A stretch of 5,274 nucleotides of DNA from NCBI GenBank assembly GCA_029850565.1, contig JARCRR010000237.1:1-5274 (forward strand). Reading direction: 5' to 3'. The stretch comes from Gallionella sp. GTDB taxonomy: Bacteria > Pseudomonadota > Gammaproteobacteria > Burkholderiales > Gallionellaceae. Below the pieces are notes generated by a model. It did not search any database. It was not told where the DNA came from and was given only the letters and a program-made list of their open reading frames with translations. Positions 1 through 5,274 of this stretch are shown here, in pieces. Position 1 is the stretch's first letter, and each line of letters starts with the position of its first letter. The position numbers and the translations under genes were made by a program.

Positions 1-1059
1 ATAGTGGATGGCAAGCCCTACGCCACCGAATCGCAAGGCTTCTTCTTCACCGGCACAAAACCTGTTCTGCGTTTGAACACGTCCGAAGGCCACGCATTGC
101 GCCTCACCGCAGACCATCAAGTGCTGCGCGTCTCAAAGCTAACGCGCTACGTACGCGAAACAGAATGGGTCAAGGCGGGTGATTTGAAAGCCAACGACCA
201 AATCGTGTTGAACGACCACCGCACGATGCCCGCATGGAGCGGCGCTCATACCGAAGCGGAAGGTTATCTGCTCGGCTTGCTGATTGGCGATGGCACACTC
301 AAGAACGACAAAGCTGTGTTGAGCGTTTGGGATAGCGCGGCTATGAAAGTGGCTAACGGTGGCGACCTTGCCCCCTCCGCTGGTATCGCGGCAGTCATGC
401 TTGCCGCCGAACAAGCTGCTCGCACAATGCCGCACCGCGCTGATTTCAACGGCTGGCAAAAACCGGTTGAGGGGCGCGGCGAATTCCGTTTAGCCACTGG
501 TGCGTTGCGCACGCTGGCACTGGAACTGGGCATGACACCCGGCAACAAACGCTTCACGCCCGCCATCGAACAGACATCTTCCGATTTTTATCGTGGCGTA
601 TTGCGCGGCATGTTCGATGCCGATGGTTCGGTACAAGGCTCGCAGGATAAAGGCATCAGCGTTCGCTTGACACAAATCGACCTTGGCAATTTAGAGGCCG
701 TGCAACGCATGTTGCAACGTCTGGGCATCATCGCCACGATCTATAAAAATCGTCGCCCTGCTGGATTGAAGTCTCTACCTGACGGCAAAGGTGGCAGCAA
801 AGAATATGACTGCCAAGCCCTGCACGAACTCATCATCAGCGGCGAGAACTTGGTGCGTTTCGCTTCACTGATTGGCTTTGCCGACAGCGACAAGATGGAC
901 AAGCTGAATAACCTACTCGCCGATTACCAGCGCAAACCCAATGCAGAACGCTTCGTCGCCACCGTTCAATCGCTGGAAGATGACGGCATGGAAGATGTGT
1001 ATGACGTGACCGTGGCGGATGTGCACGCCTTCGATGCCAACGGCTTGTATGTTCACAAC
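1..1059 (+). mobile_element. Intein with LAGLIDADG (DOD) homing endonuclease, N-terminal end outside the window
   Basis: This is an in-frame protein intron that should excise itself from the reductase precursor. Numbered from the codon at base 4, the splicing block B shows T35-A36-D37-H38 (the TxxH motif). Block F/G runs from VYDVTV (332-337) through H341 to the terminal H351-N352, followed by C353 as the +1 nucleophile. Between them lie two dodecapeptide motifs: LLGLLIGDG (89-97) with acidic D96, and LRGMFDADG (200-208) with acidic D207. Both catalytic aspartates are present and the frame is unbroken, so the endonuclease may be active. Block A with the first residue is missing and should lie a few tens of codons to the left. 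The visible part has a single cysteine (C270). Hand counts on three 60-base lines (301-360, 721-780, 841-900) give about 52% GC, against about 63% for three extein lines, which fits separate ancestry. Confidence 0.95.
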
Positions 1060-3039
1060 TGCGCGGAACAGCCACTTCCCCCTTACGGCTGCTGCTGCTT
1101 GGGCTCTGTCGATCTGTCGCGCATGGTGAAGAACCCGTTCTCCAACCACGCGGGTTTCGATTACGAACCGTTCAAGCAACTGGTACGCGTCGCCATCCGC
1201 ATGTTGGACAACGTGCTGGACGTGACCGCATGGCCGTTGCCCGAGCAACAACAAGAGGCGGCGAACAAACGTCGCGTCGGTTTGGGCTTCACAGGTCTTG
1301 GCGATGCGCTGGTGATGTTGGGCAAGCGTTACGATACGGATGAGGCGCGCGCCTTTGCCGCCGACATCACGCGCATCATGCGCGACGAGGCGTATCAAGC
1401 CTCGGTCGACCTCGCTATCGAGCGCGGCAAGTTCCCGCTGTTGGATGCCGATAAATACTTGGCTGCACCGCGCTTCGCCTCGCGTCTGCCCGACGAGTTG
1501 AAAGACAAGATCCGCAAGCACGGCATCCGCAACAGTCACCTGCTCTCCATCGCGCCTACCGGCACTATCTCGCTTGCCTTCGCGGACAACGCCTCCAACG
1601 GTATCGAGCCTGCGTTCTCGTGGTTCTACACACGCAAGAAACGCATGATGGACGGCACCACCAAGGACTACTCGGTGGAAGACCACGCATGGCGCGTGTT
1701 CAAGAAACAGGGCGGCGATGTGAACAAACTGCCGCCTGAATTCGTCACCGCGCTGGATATCTCGGCCATCGATCACATGAAGATGGTGGCTGCCGTGGCG
1801 CCCTACATCGACACCTCCATCAGCAAAACGGTGAACGTGCCCGCCGAATATCCGTTCGAGGATTTCAAAGACCTCTACACCGAAGCATGGAAAGCCGGGT
1901 TGAAAGGCTTGGCCACCTACAGACCGAACAGCGTGCTGGGTTCGGTGTTGTCCGTCACACCCGAGAAGAAGGAAGAAGAACAGCCGCAGGATTTCGTGTT
2001 CGACCAGGACCGCCGTATCGTGCTGGAATCCGCACCGAAACCGGCACTTGCTTCCTTACGCTGGCCGGGCCGTCCGGCACTCACCGCAGGTAGCGAAGGT
2101 TGGGTGTCGCAAGTGGTCAAACATCCGCTCGGCAGTTTCGTGACCTTCGTGTCACACACCGCCAACGGCTGCAACCATCCGTTCGAAGTGTGGGTGAACG
2201 GTTCCGAGCAACCGCGCGGCTTGGGCGCATTGGCCAAATCGTTGTCGATGGACATGCGCACGCGCGACCCGGTGTGGATCCGCATGAAGCTGGAGATGCT
2301 GATGAAGTCGGCCGGCGACGATGCCTTCGACATGCCGATGCCGCCGGACGGCGAGATGAAACGCATGCCGAGTCTGGTCGCCGCCTTCGCGCACCTGCTG
2401 AAATATCGCATCGAACAACTCGGCGCTCTGGAAGTCAGCGATGGCGTGACCACACCGATGATGGACGCGCTGTTCGCCAAGAAAGAACCCAAGACCGGCA
2501 CCGACGGCACCATGAGTTGGACGGTGGACATCTCCAACGCAGGCAGCGGTGACGACTTCGTATTGGGCTTGAAGGAACTGGTGCTACCCGACGGACAACG
2601 CCGCCCCTACTCCATGTGGTTGTCCGGTGTGTATCCGCGCGCACTCGACGGACTGTGCAAAGTATTGAGCCTGGACATGCGCGTCATCGACCCCGCGTGG
2701 ATCGGCATGAAACTGCGCAAGCTGCTCAACTTCGGCGAACCCTTGGGCGATTTCATGGCACGCGTACCGGGCGATGCCAAAATGGAAAGTTATCCTTCGA
2801 CCGTCTCTTACGTCGCAAAACTCATCATCCACCGCTACGCCATGCTCGGCATCCTCGACGAGAGCGGCTATCCGGTCCAGCAGATGGGGGTGTTGGAGAT
2901 CCCCGAAGGACAGATCAAACCCACCACCATCAAACCCATCGTCGGCAAGGTGTGTAAAGAGTGCGGCAACGCCACGCTCATCAAGAAGGATGGTTGTGAG
3001 TTCTGTACGAGTTGCGGGGCGATTGGGGCGTGCGGGTGA
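1..3039 (+). CDS. nrdJ: Class II (adenosylcobalamin-dependent) ribonucleotide reductase, 3' part, interrupted by an intein
   Basis: The gene is open at the left edge; the GTG at position 4 is an internal valine codon, not a start. Residues here are numbered from that codon. Residues 1-352 belong to an intein and the reductase resumes at C353. The enzyme reduces ribonucleotides to deoxyribonucleotides in the cytoplasm, using a cobalamin-generated thiyl radical and no oxygen. Visible reductase motifs are CAEQPLPPYGCCCLGS (353-368), where C353 and E355 match the family's Asn-x-Cys-x-Glu active site and C364 by position matches the second redox cysteine. APTGTIS (517-523) is the phosphate-binding loop, and TYRPNSVLGSVL (638-649) closes the catalytic domain. 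A charged linker (about 652-672) leads to two related domains (700-809 and 837-951). The C-terminus carries CxxC pairs at 984/987 and 1001/1004. The upstream N-terminal extein lies outside the window. Family assignment is firm; class II rather than class I rests on the EQPLPPYG context and the tail architecture. Confidence 0.95.
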   Translation: MVDGKPYATESQGFFFTGTKPVLRLNTSEGHALRLTADHQVLRVSKLTRYVRETEWVKAGDLKANDQIVLNDHRTMPAWSGAHTEAEGYLLGLLIGDGTLKNDKAVLSVWDSAAMKVANGGDLAPSAGIAAVMLAAEQAARTMPHRADFNGWQKPVEGRGEFRLATGALRTLALELGMTPGNKRFTPAIEQTSSDFYRGVLRGMFDADGSVQGSQDKGISVRLTQIDLGNLEAVQRMLQRLGIIATIYKNRRPAGLKSLPDGKGGSKEYDCQALHELIISGENLVRFASLIGFADSDKMDKLNNLLADYQRKPNAERFVATVQSLEDDGMEDVYDVTVADVHAFDANGLYVHNCAEQPLPPYGCCCLGSVDLSRMVKNPFSNHAGFDYEPFKQLVRVAIRMLDNVLDVTAWPLPEQQQEAANKRRVGLGFTGLGDALVMLGKRYDTDEARAFAADITRIMRDEAYQASVDLAIERGKFPLLDADKYLAAPRFASRLPDELKDKIRKHGIRNSHLLSIAPTGTISLAFADNASNGIEPAFSWFYTRKKRMMDGTTKDYSVEDHAWRVFKKQGGDVNKLPPEFVTALDISAIDHMKMVAAVAPYIDTSISKTVNVPAEYPFEDFKDLYTEAWKAGLKGLATYRPNSVLGSVLSVTPEKKEEEQPQDFVFDQDRRIVLESAPKPALASLRWPGRPALTAGSEGWVSQVVKHPLGSFVTFVSHTANGCNHPFEVWVNGSEQPRGLGALAKSLSMDMRTRDPVWIRMKLEMLMKSAGDDAFDMPMPPDGEMKRMPSLVAAFAHLLKYRIEQLGALEVSDGVTTPMMDALFAKKEPKTGTDGTMSWTVDISNAGSGDDFVLGLKELVLPDGQRRPYSMWLSGVYPRALDGLCKVLSLDMRVIDPAWIGMKLRKLLNFGEPLGDFMARVPGDAKMESYPSTVSYVAKLIIHRYAMLGILDESGYPVQQMGVLEIPEGQIKPTTIKPIVGKVCKECGNATLIKKDGCEFCTSCGAIGACG
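2101..2856 (+). repeat. Two tandem related domains in the NrdJ C-terminal region (TSCPD-like)
   Basis: Two diverged copies of one domain lie at residues 700-809 (bases 2101-2430) and 837-951 (bases 2512-2856). The clearest match is GLGALAKSLSMDMR (739-752) followed by DPVWIRMKL (755-763), against a segment ending KVLSLDMR (886-893) followed by DPAWIGMKL (896-904). Both copies also carry a Trp-containing strand just before this helix (EVWVNG and SMWLSG). Both end in a helix of the type AxLLKYRIEQLGAL or AKLIIHRYAMLGIL. From memory, a TSCPD-type domain is usual at the C-terminus of class II reductases. That name is inferred, because the TSCPD tetrad is not literally present here. Role unknown; possibly tail positioning or dimer contacts. 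Confidence 0.7.
2953..3036 (+). other. Cysteine-rich zinc-ribbon-like tail of NrdJ
   Basis: The last 28 residues contain CKECG (984-988) and CTSCG (1001-1005), with further cysteines at 998 and 1010. Two CxxCG knuckles 14 residues apart suggest a zinc ribbon. In class I and II reductases a C-terminal cysteine pair also shuttles electrons from thioredoxin or glutaredoxin to the active-site disulfide. Here six cysteines are available, so some may bind metal while another pair does the redox work. Which do which cannot be read from sequence alone. Confidence 0.75.
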
Positions 3040-3053
3040 GCGTTACTGTGGGG

Positions 3054-3530
3054 TTAGGATATGCACCGATGTCGGGCGCGGCGTGACATTCGCGCCAACA
3101 CGTCGGCGACCTCTTCGAGGTGTGCGTAGCTGCTGAGCCAATCTTGTTGCGCCATCATGTTCAAAGCGAAGTGTGAATCGTGTGGTAGGTCGTGCAGTCG
3201 GTCTTGGATGTGGCGATAGACCTCGTTGCAATATTCATCCAGCGGGCGGTGATGTAGGTCTGCCCAATGCTTCGCCAATAGGTGGTCGTAAAACACATCG
3301 ACGAGCACGCCGGCATAACGTCTGCGCTGGGGAGAAACTCGGGCGCGGCTGCGGCAAAAAGCGGGATGGGATTCGGCGTGGTCATCAATGGCGCGATGCA
3401 GGGCGACACCCTTGGCGAGGTCGGGCGGCAACGTCCCGGGCAAAGTTCCTTTGATCCAATCGCCGACGACTCCGCCCACGATCAAGGTGGGAACGTCACC
3501 TGCAAGCAGCGCATGCGCAAGGAAATTCAA
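3054..3530 (-). CDS. acpH: Acyl carrier protein phosphodiesterase, shortened at the C-terminus
   Basis: AcpH hydrolyses the 4'-phosphopantetheine arm from holo-ACP, giving apo-ACP in the cytoplasm. The product is 158 residues. It matches E. coli AcpH (193 aa, recalled) from residue 1: MNFLAH at the N-terminus, GDWIKG with D24 at the position of the E. coli catalytic-region aspartate, ALHRAIDD (43-50), and DVFYDHLLAKHW (78-89). The start codon is TTG. It is chosen because translation from there gives the conserved MNFLAH terminus and a GAAAGG ribosome site stands six bases upstream. After the conserved segment VLARMSRRAR (144-153) the protein stops within five residues. E. coli AcpH continues for roughly 35 more residues, and none of the three minus-strand frames beyond the stop resembles that tail. 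The gene is the last of the minus-strand run and converges on nrdJ with a 14-base gap. Either it is a truncated, possibly inactive copy, or the tail is dispensable here. Confidence 0.85.
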   Translation of the reverse strand: MNFLAHALLAGDVPTLIVGGVVGDWIKGTLPGTLPPDLAKGVALHRAIDDHAESHPAFCRSRARVSPQRRRYAGVLVDVFYDHLLAKHWADLHHRPLDEYCNEVYRHIQDRLHDLPHDSHFALNMMAQQDWLSSYAHLEEVADVLARMSRRARHRCIS

Positions 3531-3536
3531 GGGCGG

Positions 3537-3542
3537 CCTTTC
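3537..3542 (-). promoter_or_regulatory. Ribosome binding site deciding the TTG start of acpH
   Basis: On the minus strand GAAAGG is followed by six bases and then TTG AAT TTC. No ATG or GTG in the same frame lies between the upstream dapB stop and this TTG. The site and the conserved MNFLAH terminus both point to the same rare start codon. Confidence 0.6.
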
Positions 3543-3558
3543 GTGAGGAACGGATGTC

Positions 3559-3579
3559 CCCCGGAATCCAATTCCGCGG
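3559..3579 (-). other. Short hairpin in the dapB-acpH gap
   Basis: The plus strand reads CGGAAT-CCA-ATTCCG at 3562-3576: a perfect 6-bp stem with a 3-base loop. After one mismatch it extends by two more G-C pairs (3559-3560 with 3578-3579). It sits eight bases beyond the dapB stop and 28 bases before the acpH start. No T-run follows on either strand, so it is not a standard intrinsic terminator. It could stabilise the dapB message end, weakly attenuate acpH, or be chance. Confidence 0.35.
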
Positions 3580-3586
3580 AGGATAC

Positions 3587-4375
3587 CTACTTCAGCGCCA
3601 GCACATCCTGCATGTCGTACAGCCCCGCTTTGTTCGCACTGAGGAAACGCGCGGCACGCAATGCGCCAAGTGCAAAAGTGGCGCGACTGCTGGCCTTGTG
3701 GGTGATCTCGATACGTTCACCGATGCCCGCGTACAGCACGGTATGGTCGCCCACGATGTCGCCGCCGCGCACGGTAGCGAAACCGATGGTGGAAGGATCA
3801 CGCTCTCCGGTCACGCCTTCGCGACCATACACGGCTACTTTGGAAAGGTCGCGACCAAGCGTCTTGGCAACGACCTCGCCCATGCCCAGCGCAGTACCGG
3901 ATGGCGCATCCACCTTATGGCGATGGTGCGCCTCGATGATCTCGATGTCGTAACCATTCGCCAGTACGCGCGATGCGGTCTCTAACAGTTTGAACACGAG
4001 GTTCACGCCCACGCTCATGTTGGGGGCGAACACGATGCCGATATCTTGTGCGCCTGCGCCCAGTTTGGCTTTTTGTTGCGCATCCAATCCTGTGGTACCG
4101 ACCACCATGTTGACCTTGTGCTTGCGACAGATCTCCAGGTGGTGCAGCGTACCTTCGGGGCGGGTGAAGTCGATGAGTACGTCCGCGCCTTTCAATGCAG
4201 TCTCTATATCGGCGGTGATCTTCACGCCCTCTGTGACCACGTTACCGAGCAAGGCGCTGCCGCCGTGTTCCAGTGCTGCGTGCAACACCAGATCGTCCGC
4301 TTGAGCGACACAATCCAGCAACACCTTGCCCATACGTCCGCCACAACCGGCGATGGCGACTTTGATCCTGCTCAT
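3587..4375 (-). CDS. dapB: 4-hydroxy-tetrahydrodipicolinate reductase
   Basis: DapB reduces 4-hydroxy-tetrahydrodipicolinate with NAD(P)H to tetrahydrodipicolinate, on the path to diaminopimelate (cell wall) and lysine. The 262-residue product is full length for the family. The N-terminal Rossmann fold shows GCGGRMG (10-16), IDFTRPEGTLHHL (68-80) and VGTTGL (92-97). The hinge APNMSVGVN (117-125) follows. The catalytic and substrate-binding stretch EAHHRHKVDAPSGTA (148-162) has H150 and K154 at the positions of E. coli H159 and K163. The C-terminal region contains RDPSTIGFATVRGGDIVGDHTV (192-213 in part), which is typical of DapB. The ATG overlaps the bamE stop as ATGA and has a strong AGGAG site eight bases upstream inside bamE, so the two genes should be translationally coupled. 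No missing motif was seen. Confidence 0.97.
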   Translation of the reverse strand: MSRIKVAIAGCGGRMGKVLLDCVAQADDLVLHAALEHGGSALLGNVVTEGVKITADIETALKGADVLIDFTRPEGTLHHLEICRKHKVNMVVGTTGLDAQQKAKLGAGAQDIGIVFAPNMSVGVNLVFKLLETASRVLANGYDIEIIEAHHRHKVDAPSGTALGMGEVVAKTLGRDLSKVAVYGREGVTGERDPSTIGFATVRGGDIVGDHTVLYAGIGERIEITHKASSRATFALGALRAARFLSANKAGLYDMQDVLALK

Positions 4376-4737
4376 TTGTTCTTCTCCTGTGTCGAGATGG
4401 CGTTCACAGCGAGCGGCGTCGCATCATCGATGCGCGCCAATACACCTTGCTCGAAATACAAGGTCAAACGTTGGTTCTCTACCACTTTGCCTTGAGTCTC
4501 CAAACGATACAGATAGTCCCAACGATTCGCGTGATAGATGTCATTGATGAGCGGCGCACCCAGCACGGCTTTCACCTGCGCCTGCGTCATCCCGAGCCTG
4601 ATACGGTCACGCATATCCTGCGTGATGAGATTGCCCTGACGGATCTCGATCTTGTGCGGCGTAAAGGTCGGCAGGTAATTGGAAAAGTTGCTGCACGAAG
4701 CGAGCAACGCGGAAACAGTGAGGATGAGGATTCGCAT
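4372..4737 (-). CDS. bamE: Outer membrane protein assembly factor BamE (SmpA/OmlA lipoprotein)
   Basis: BamE is a small lipoprotein of the BAM complex, which folds beta-barrel proteins into the outer membrane from the periplasmic side. From the ATG at 4737 the product is 121 residues. A short basic-hydrophobic signal MRILILTVSALLAS is followed by C15, with LASC as lipobox; the cysteine would be lipidated and become residue 1. The mature part carries the family core: RQGNLIT, then IRLGMTQAQVKAVLGAPL, NRWDYLYRLET and LTLYFEQGVLARID, which align well with E. coli BamE as recalled. A GTG six codons upstream (4755) is also in frame. I prefer the ATG because it gives a normal-length signal peptide and the GTG lacks a ribosome site; the ATG's own site (GAAAG, 11 bases away) is weak. 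The gene overlaps dapB by four bases. The C-terminal residues after ARIDDATPL are poorly conserved. Confidence 0.93.
   Translation of the reverse strand: MRILILTVSALLASCSNFSNYLPTFTPHKIEIRQGNLITQDMRDRIRLGMTQAQVKAVLGAPLINDIYHANRWDYLYRLETQGKVVENQRLTLYFEQGVLARIDDATPLAVNAISTQEKNK
4381..4388 (-). promoter_or_regulatory. Strong ribosome binding site for dapB within the bamE 3' end
   Basis: AGGAGAAG on the minus strand lies inside the last codons of bamE. The AGGAG core is eight bases from the dapB ATG. With the ATGA stop-start overlap it provides both reinitiation and independent initiation for dapB. Confidence 0.75.
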
Positions 4738-4783
4738 TTGATGGATAACTTTCACAGAACAGGCGGCATGATACCGTAAGTCA

Positions 4784-4820
4784 CTCCCTCACCCCAGCCC
4801 TCCTCCGTTGGGAGAGGGAG
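4784..4820. repeat. Imperfect GC-rich palindrome, REP-like intergenic repeat
   Basis: The 37-base element fills the recN-bamE gap. CTCCCTC (4784-4790) is complementary to GAGGGAG (4814-4820). Alternatively an inner hairpin forms from CCCT-C-CTCC (4798-4806), a GTTG loop (4807-4810) and GGAGAGGG (4811-4818), with one bulged C. The wording CCCTCACCCCAGCCCTC...GGGAGAGGGAG is, from memory, that of a palindromic repeat scattered between genes in many beta- and gammaproteobacteria. It begins five bases past the recN stop, so it may act as a recN mRNA-end structure, but there is no T-run. Only one copy is in the window, so its repeat nature is inferred from recognition. Confidence 0.65.
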
Positions 4821-4825
4821 CTAGG

Positions 4826-5274
4826 TCAAGAGACACCCAACAACTCGGCGGCGTGTTTGCGTGTAGTCTCGGTGATCTTCACCCCGCCCAACATGCGTGC
4901 GATCTCTTCCACGCGCTGTTCATCCTTGAGCACTTGGATATGGCTGAGGGTGACGCCCTTCTCTACCGCCTTGCTCACTTGCCATTGATGGTCAGCCTGC
5001 GCCGCCACTTGCGGCAGATGGGTGACGCACAATACCTGGTGGCGCCTGCCTAACTGTTTGAGCAGACCACCGACGATCTCTGCCACGCGCCCGCCGATGC
5101 CGCTATCCACCTCGTCGAATATCAGGGTGGGCACACTGGCAGCGCTGCTGGCGGCGACCTGGATGGCCAGGCTGATACGCGACAACTCACCGCCCGAGGC
5201 GACTTTGGCCAAACTGCGCAAAGGTGAACCTTGGTTCGCCGCCACTTGCAGCTCGACACATTCCAGGCCGTGCA
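4826..5274 (-). CDS. recN: DNA repair protein RecN, C-terminal part
   Basis: RecN is an SMC-like ATPase that works with RecA in double-strand break repair. Only the last 148 residues are visible; the 5' end is cut by the right edge and the frame is open to base 5274. The fragment holds the C-terminal half of the ABC head. The signature ASGGELSR is at fragment residues 25-32. Walker B TLIFDE is at 49-54 with D53 and E54, followed by the D-loop VDSGIGG (55-61). The switch histidine H85 lies in CVTHLPQVAA (82-91). The preceding AKVASGGELSR and the ending ARMLGGVKITETTRKHAAELL are specific for RecN rather than for other SMC-type ATPases. All visible catalytic residues are intact. The gene ends 88 bases before the preferred bamE start, in the same direction. 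Confidence 0.96.
   Translation of the reverse strand, partial: HGLECVELQVAANQGSPLRSLAKVASGGELSRISLAIQVAASSAASVPTLIFDEVDSGIGGRVAEIVGGLLKQLGRRHQVLCVTHLPQVAAQADHQWQVSKAVEKGVTLSHIQVLKDEQRVEEIARMLGGVKITETTRKHAAELLGVS

Noticed and set aside
913..1776. Long open frame (287 codons) on the minus strand across the intein-extein junction
   Set aside because: It lies antisense to strongly conserved nrdJ coding sequence, has no recognisable domain, and is the kind of shadow frame expected in GC-rich genes.
3075..3096. GGCGCG / CGCGCC inverted repeat just past the nrdJ stop as a terminator
   Set aside because: The 6-bp stem has a 10-base loop and no T-run on either strand, and it lies inside the acpH coding end. 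It is probably chance in GC-rich sequence.
3282..3953. Plus-strand open frame (223 codons) spanning acpH and dapB
   Set aside because: It runs antisense through two clearly conserved genes and their gap, and the translation shows no family resemblance.
4738..4755. GTG at 4755 as the bamE start, adding six residues
   Set aside because: There is no ribosome site ahead of the GTG, and the extra residues KVIHQ would lengthen an otherwise normal lipoprotein signal peptide. It is not fully excluded.
4768..4773. TATCAT on the minus strand as a -10 box for a bamE promoter
   Set aside because: One mismatch to TATAAT, but no acceptable -35 hexamer 16-18 bases upstream, where the palindrome lies. A promoter somewhere in this gap is plausible, but this site alone is not enough.
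1..5274. tRNA, rRNA, riboswitch or CRISPR array, including a cobalamin riboswitch for nrdJ
   Set aside because: No direct repeats with spacers and no RNA-gene-like stretch were seen. Coding sequence fills nearly the whole window, and the nrdJ leader lies outside it.

Overview
The window looks like chromosomal DNA from a Gram-negative proteobacterium, most likely a betaproteobacterium. The reasons are the recN-bamE-dapB gene run, an outer-membrane assembly lipoprotein (BamE), a cobalamin-dependent ribonucleotide reductase of the long proteobacterial type, and GC-rich coding sequence. The exact genus cannot be read from the sequence.

Layout. Bases 1-3039 (plus strand) hold the 3' part of nrdJ, the class II (adenosylcobalamin-dependent) ribonucleotide reductase. 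Its first 1059 bases are not reductase sequence. They are the bulk of an intein with a LAGLIDADG homing endonuclease, which ends in His-Asn directly before the Cys of the reductase's Cys-x-Glu active-site motif. The remaining 659 codons are the C-terminal extein: catalytic barrel, two tandem related domains, and a four-cysteine zinc-ribbon-like tail.

All other genes lie on the minus strand and converge on nrdJ. In transcription order they are recN (3' end only, cut by the right window edge), bamE, dapB and acpH. bamE and dapB overlap by four bases in an ATGA arrangement and are almost certainly co-transcribed. acpH follows dapB after 56 bases, starts at TTG, and lacks about 35 C-terminal residues compared with E. 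coli AcpH. Its stop lies only 14 bases from the nrdJ stop. The recN-bamE gap holds an imperfect GC-rich palindrome of a type common between proteobacterial genes.

The genes do not form one pathway. NrdJ makes deoxyribonucleotides, RecN acts in double-strand break repair, BamE in outer-membrane protein assembly, DapB in lysine and diaminopimelate synthesis, and AcpH removes the 4'-phosphopantetheine group from acyl carrier protein. I found no evidence of an undescribed multi-gene system. The points worth following up are the intein at the catalytic cysteine, the duplicated C-terminal domains of NrdJ, and the shortened acpH at the convergent junction.
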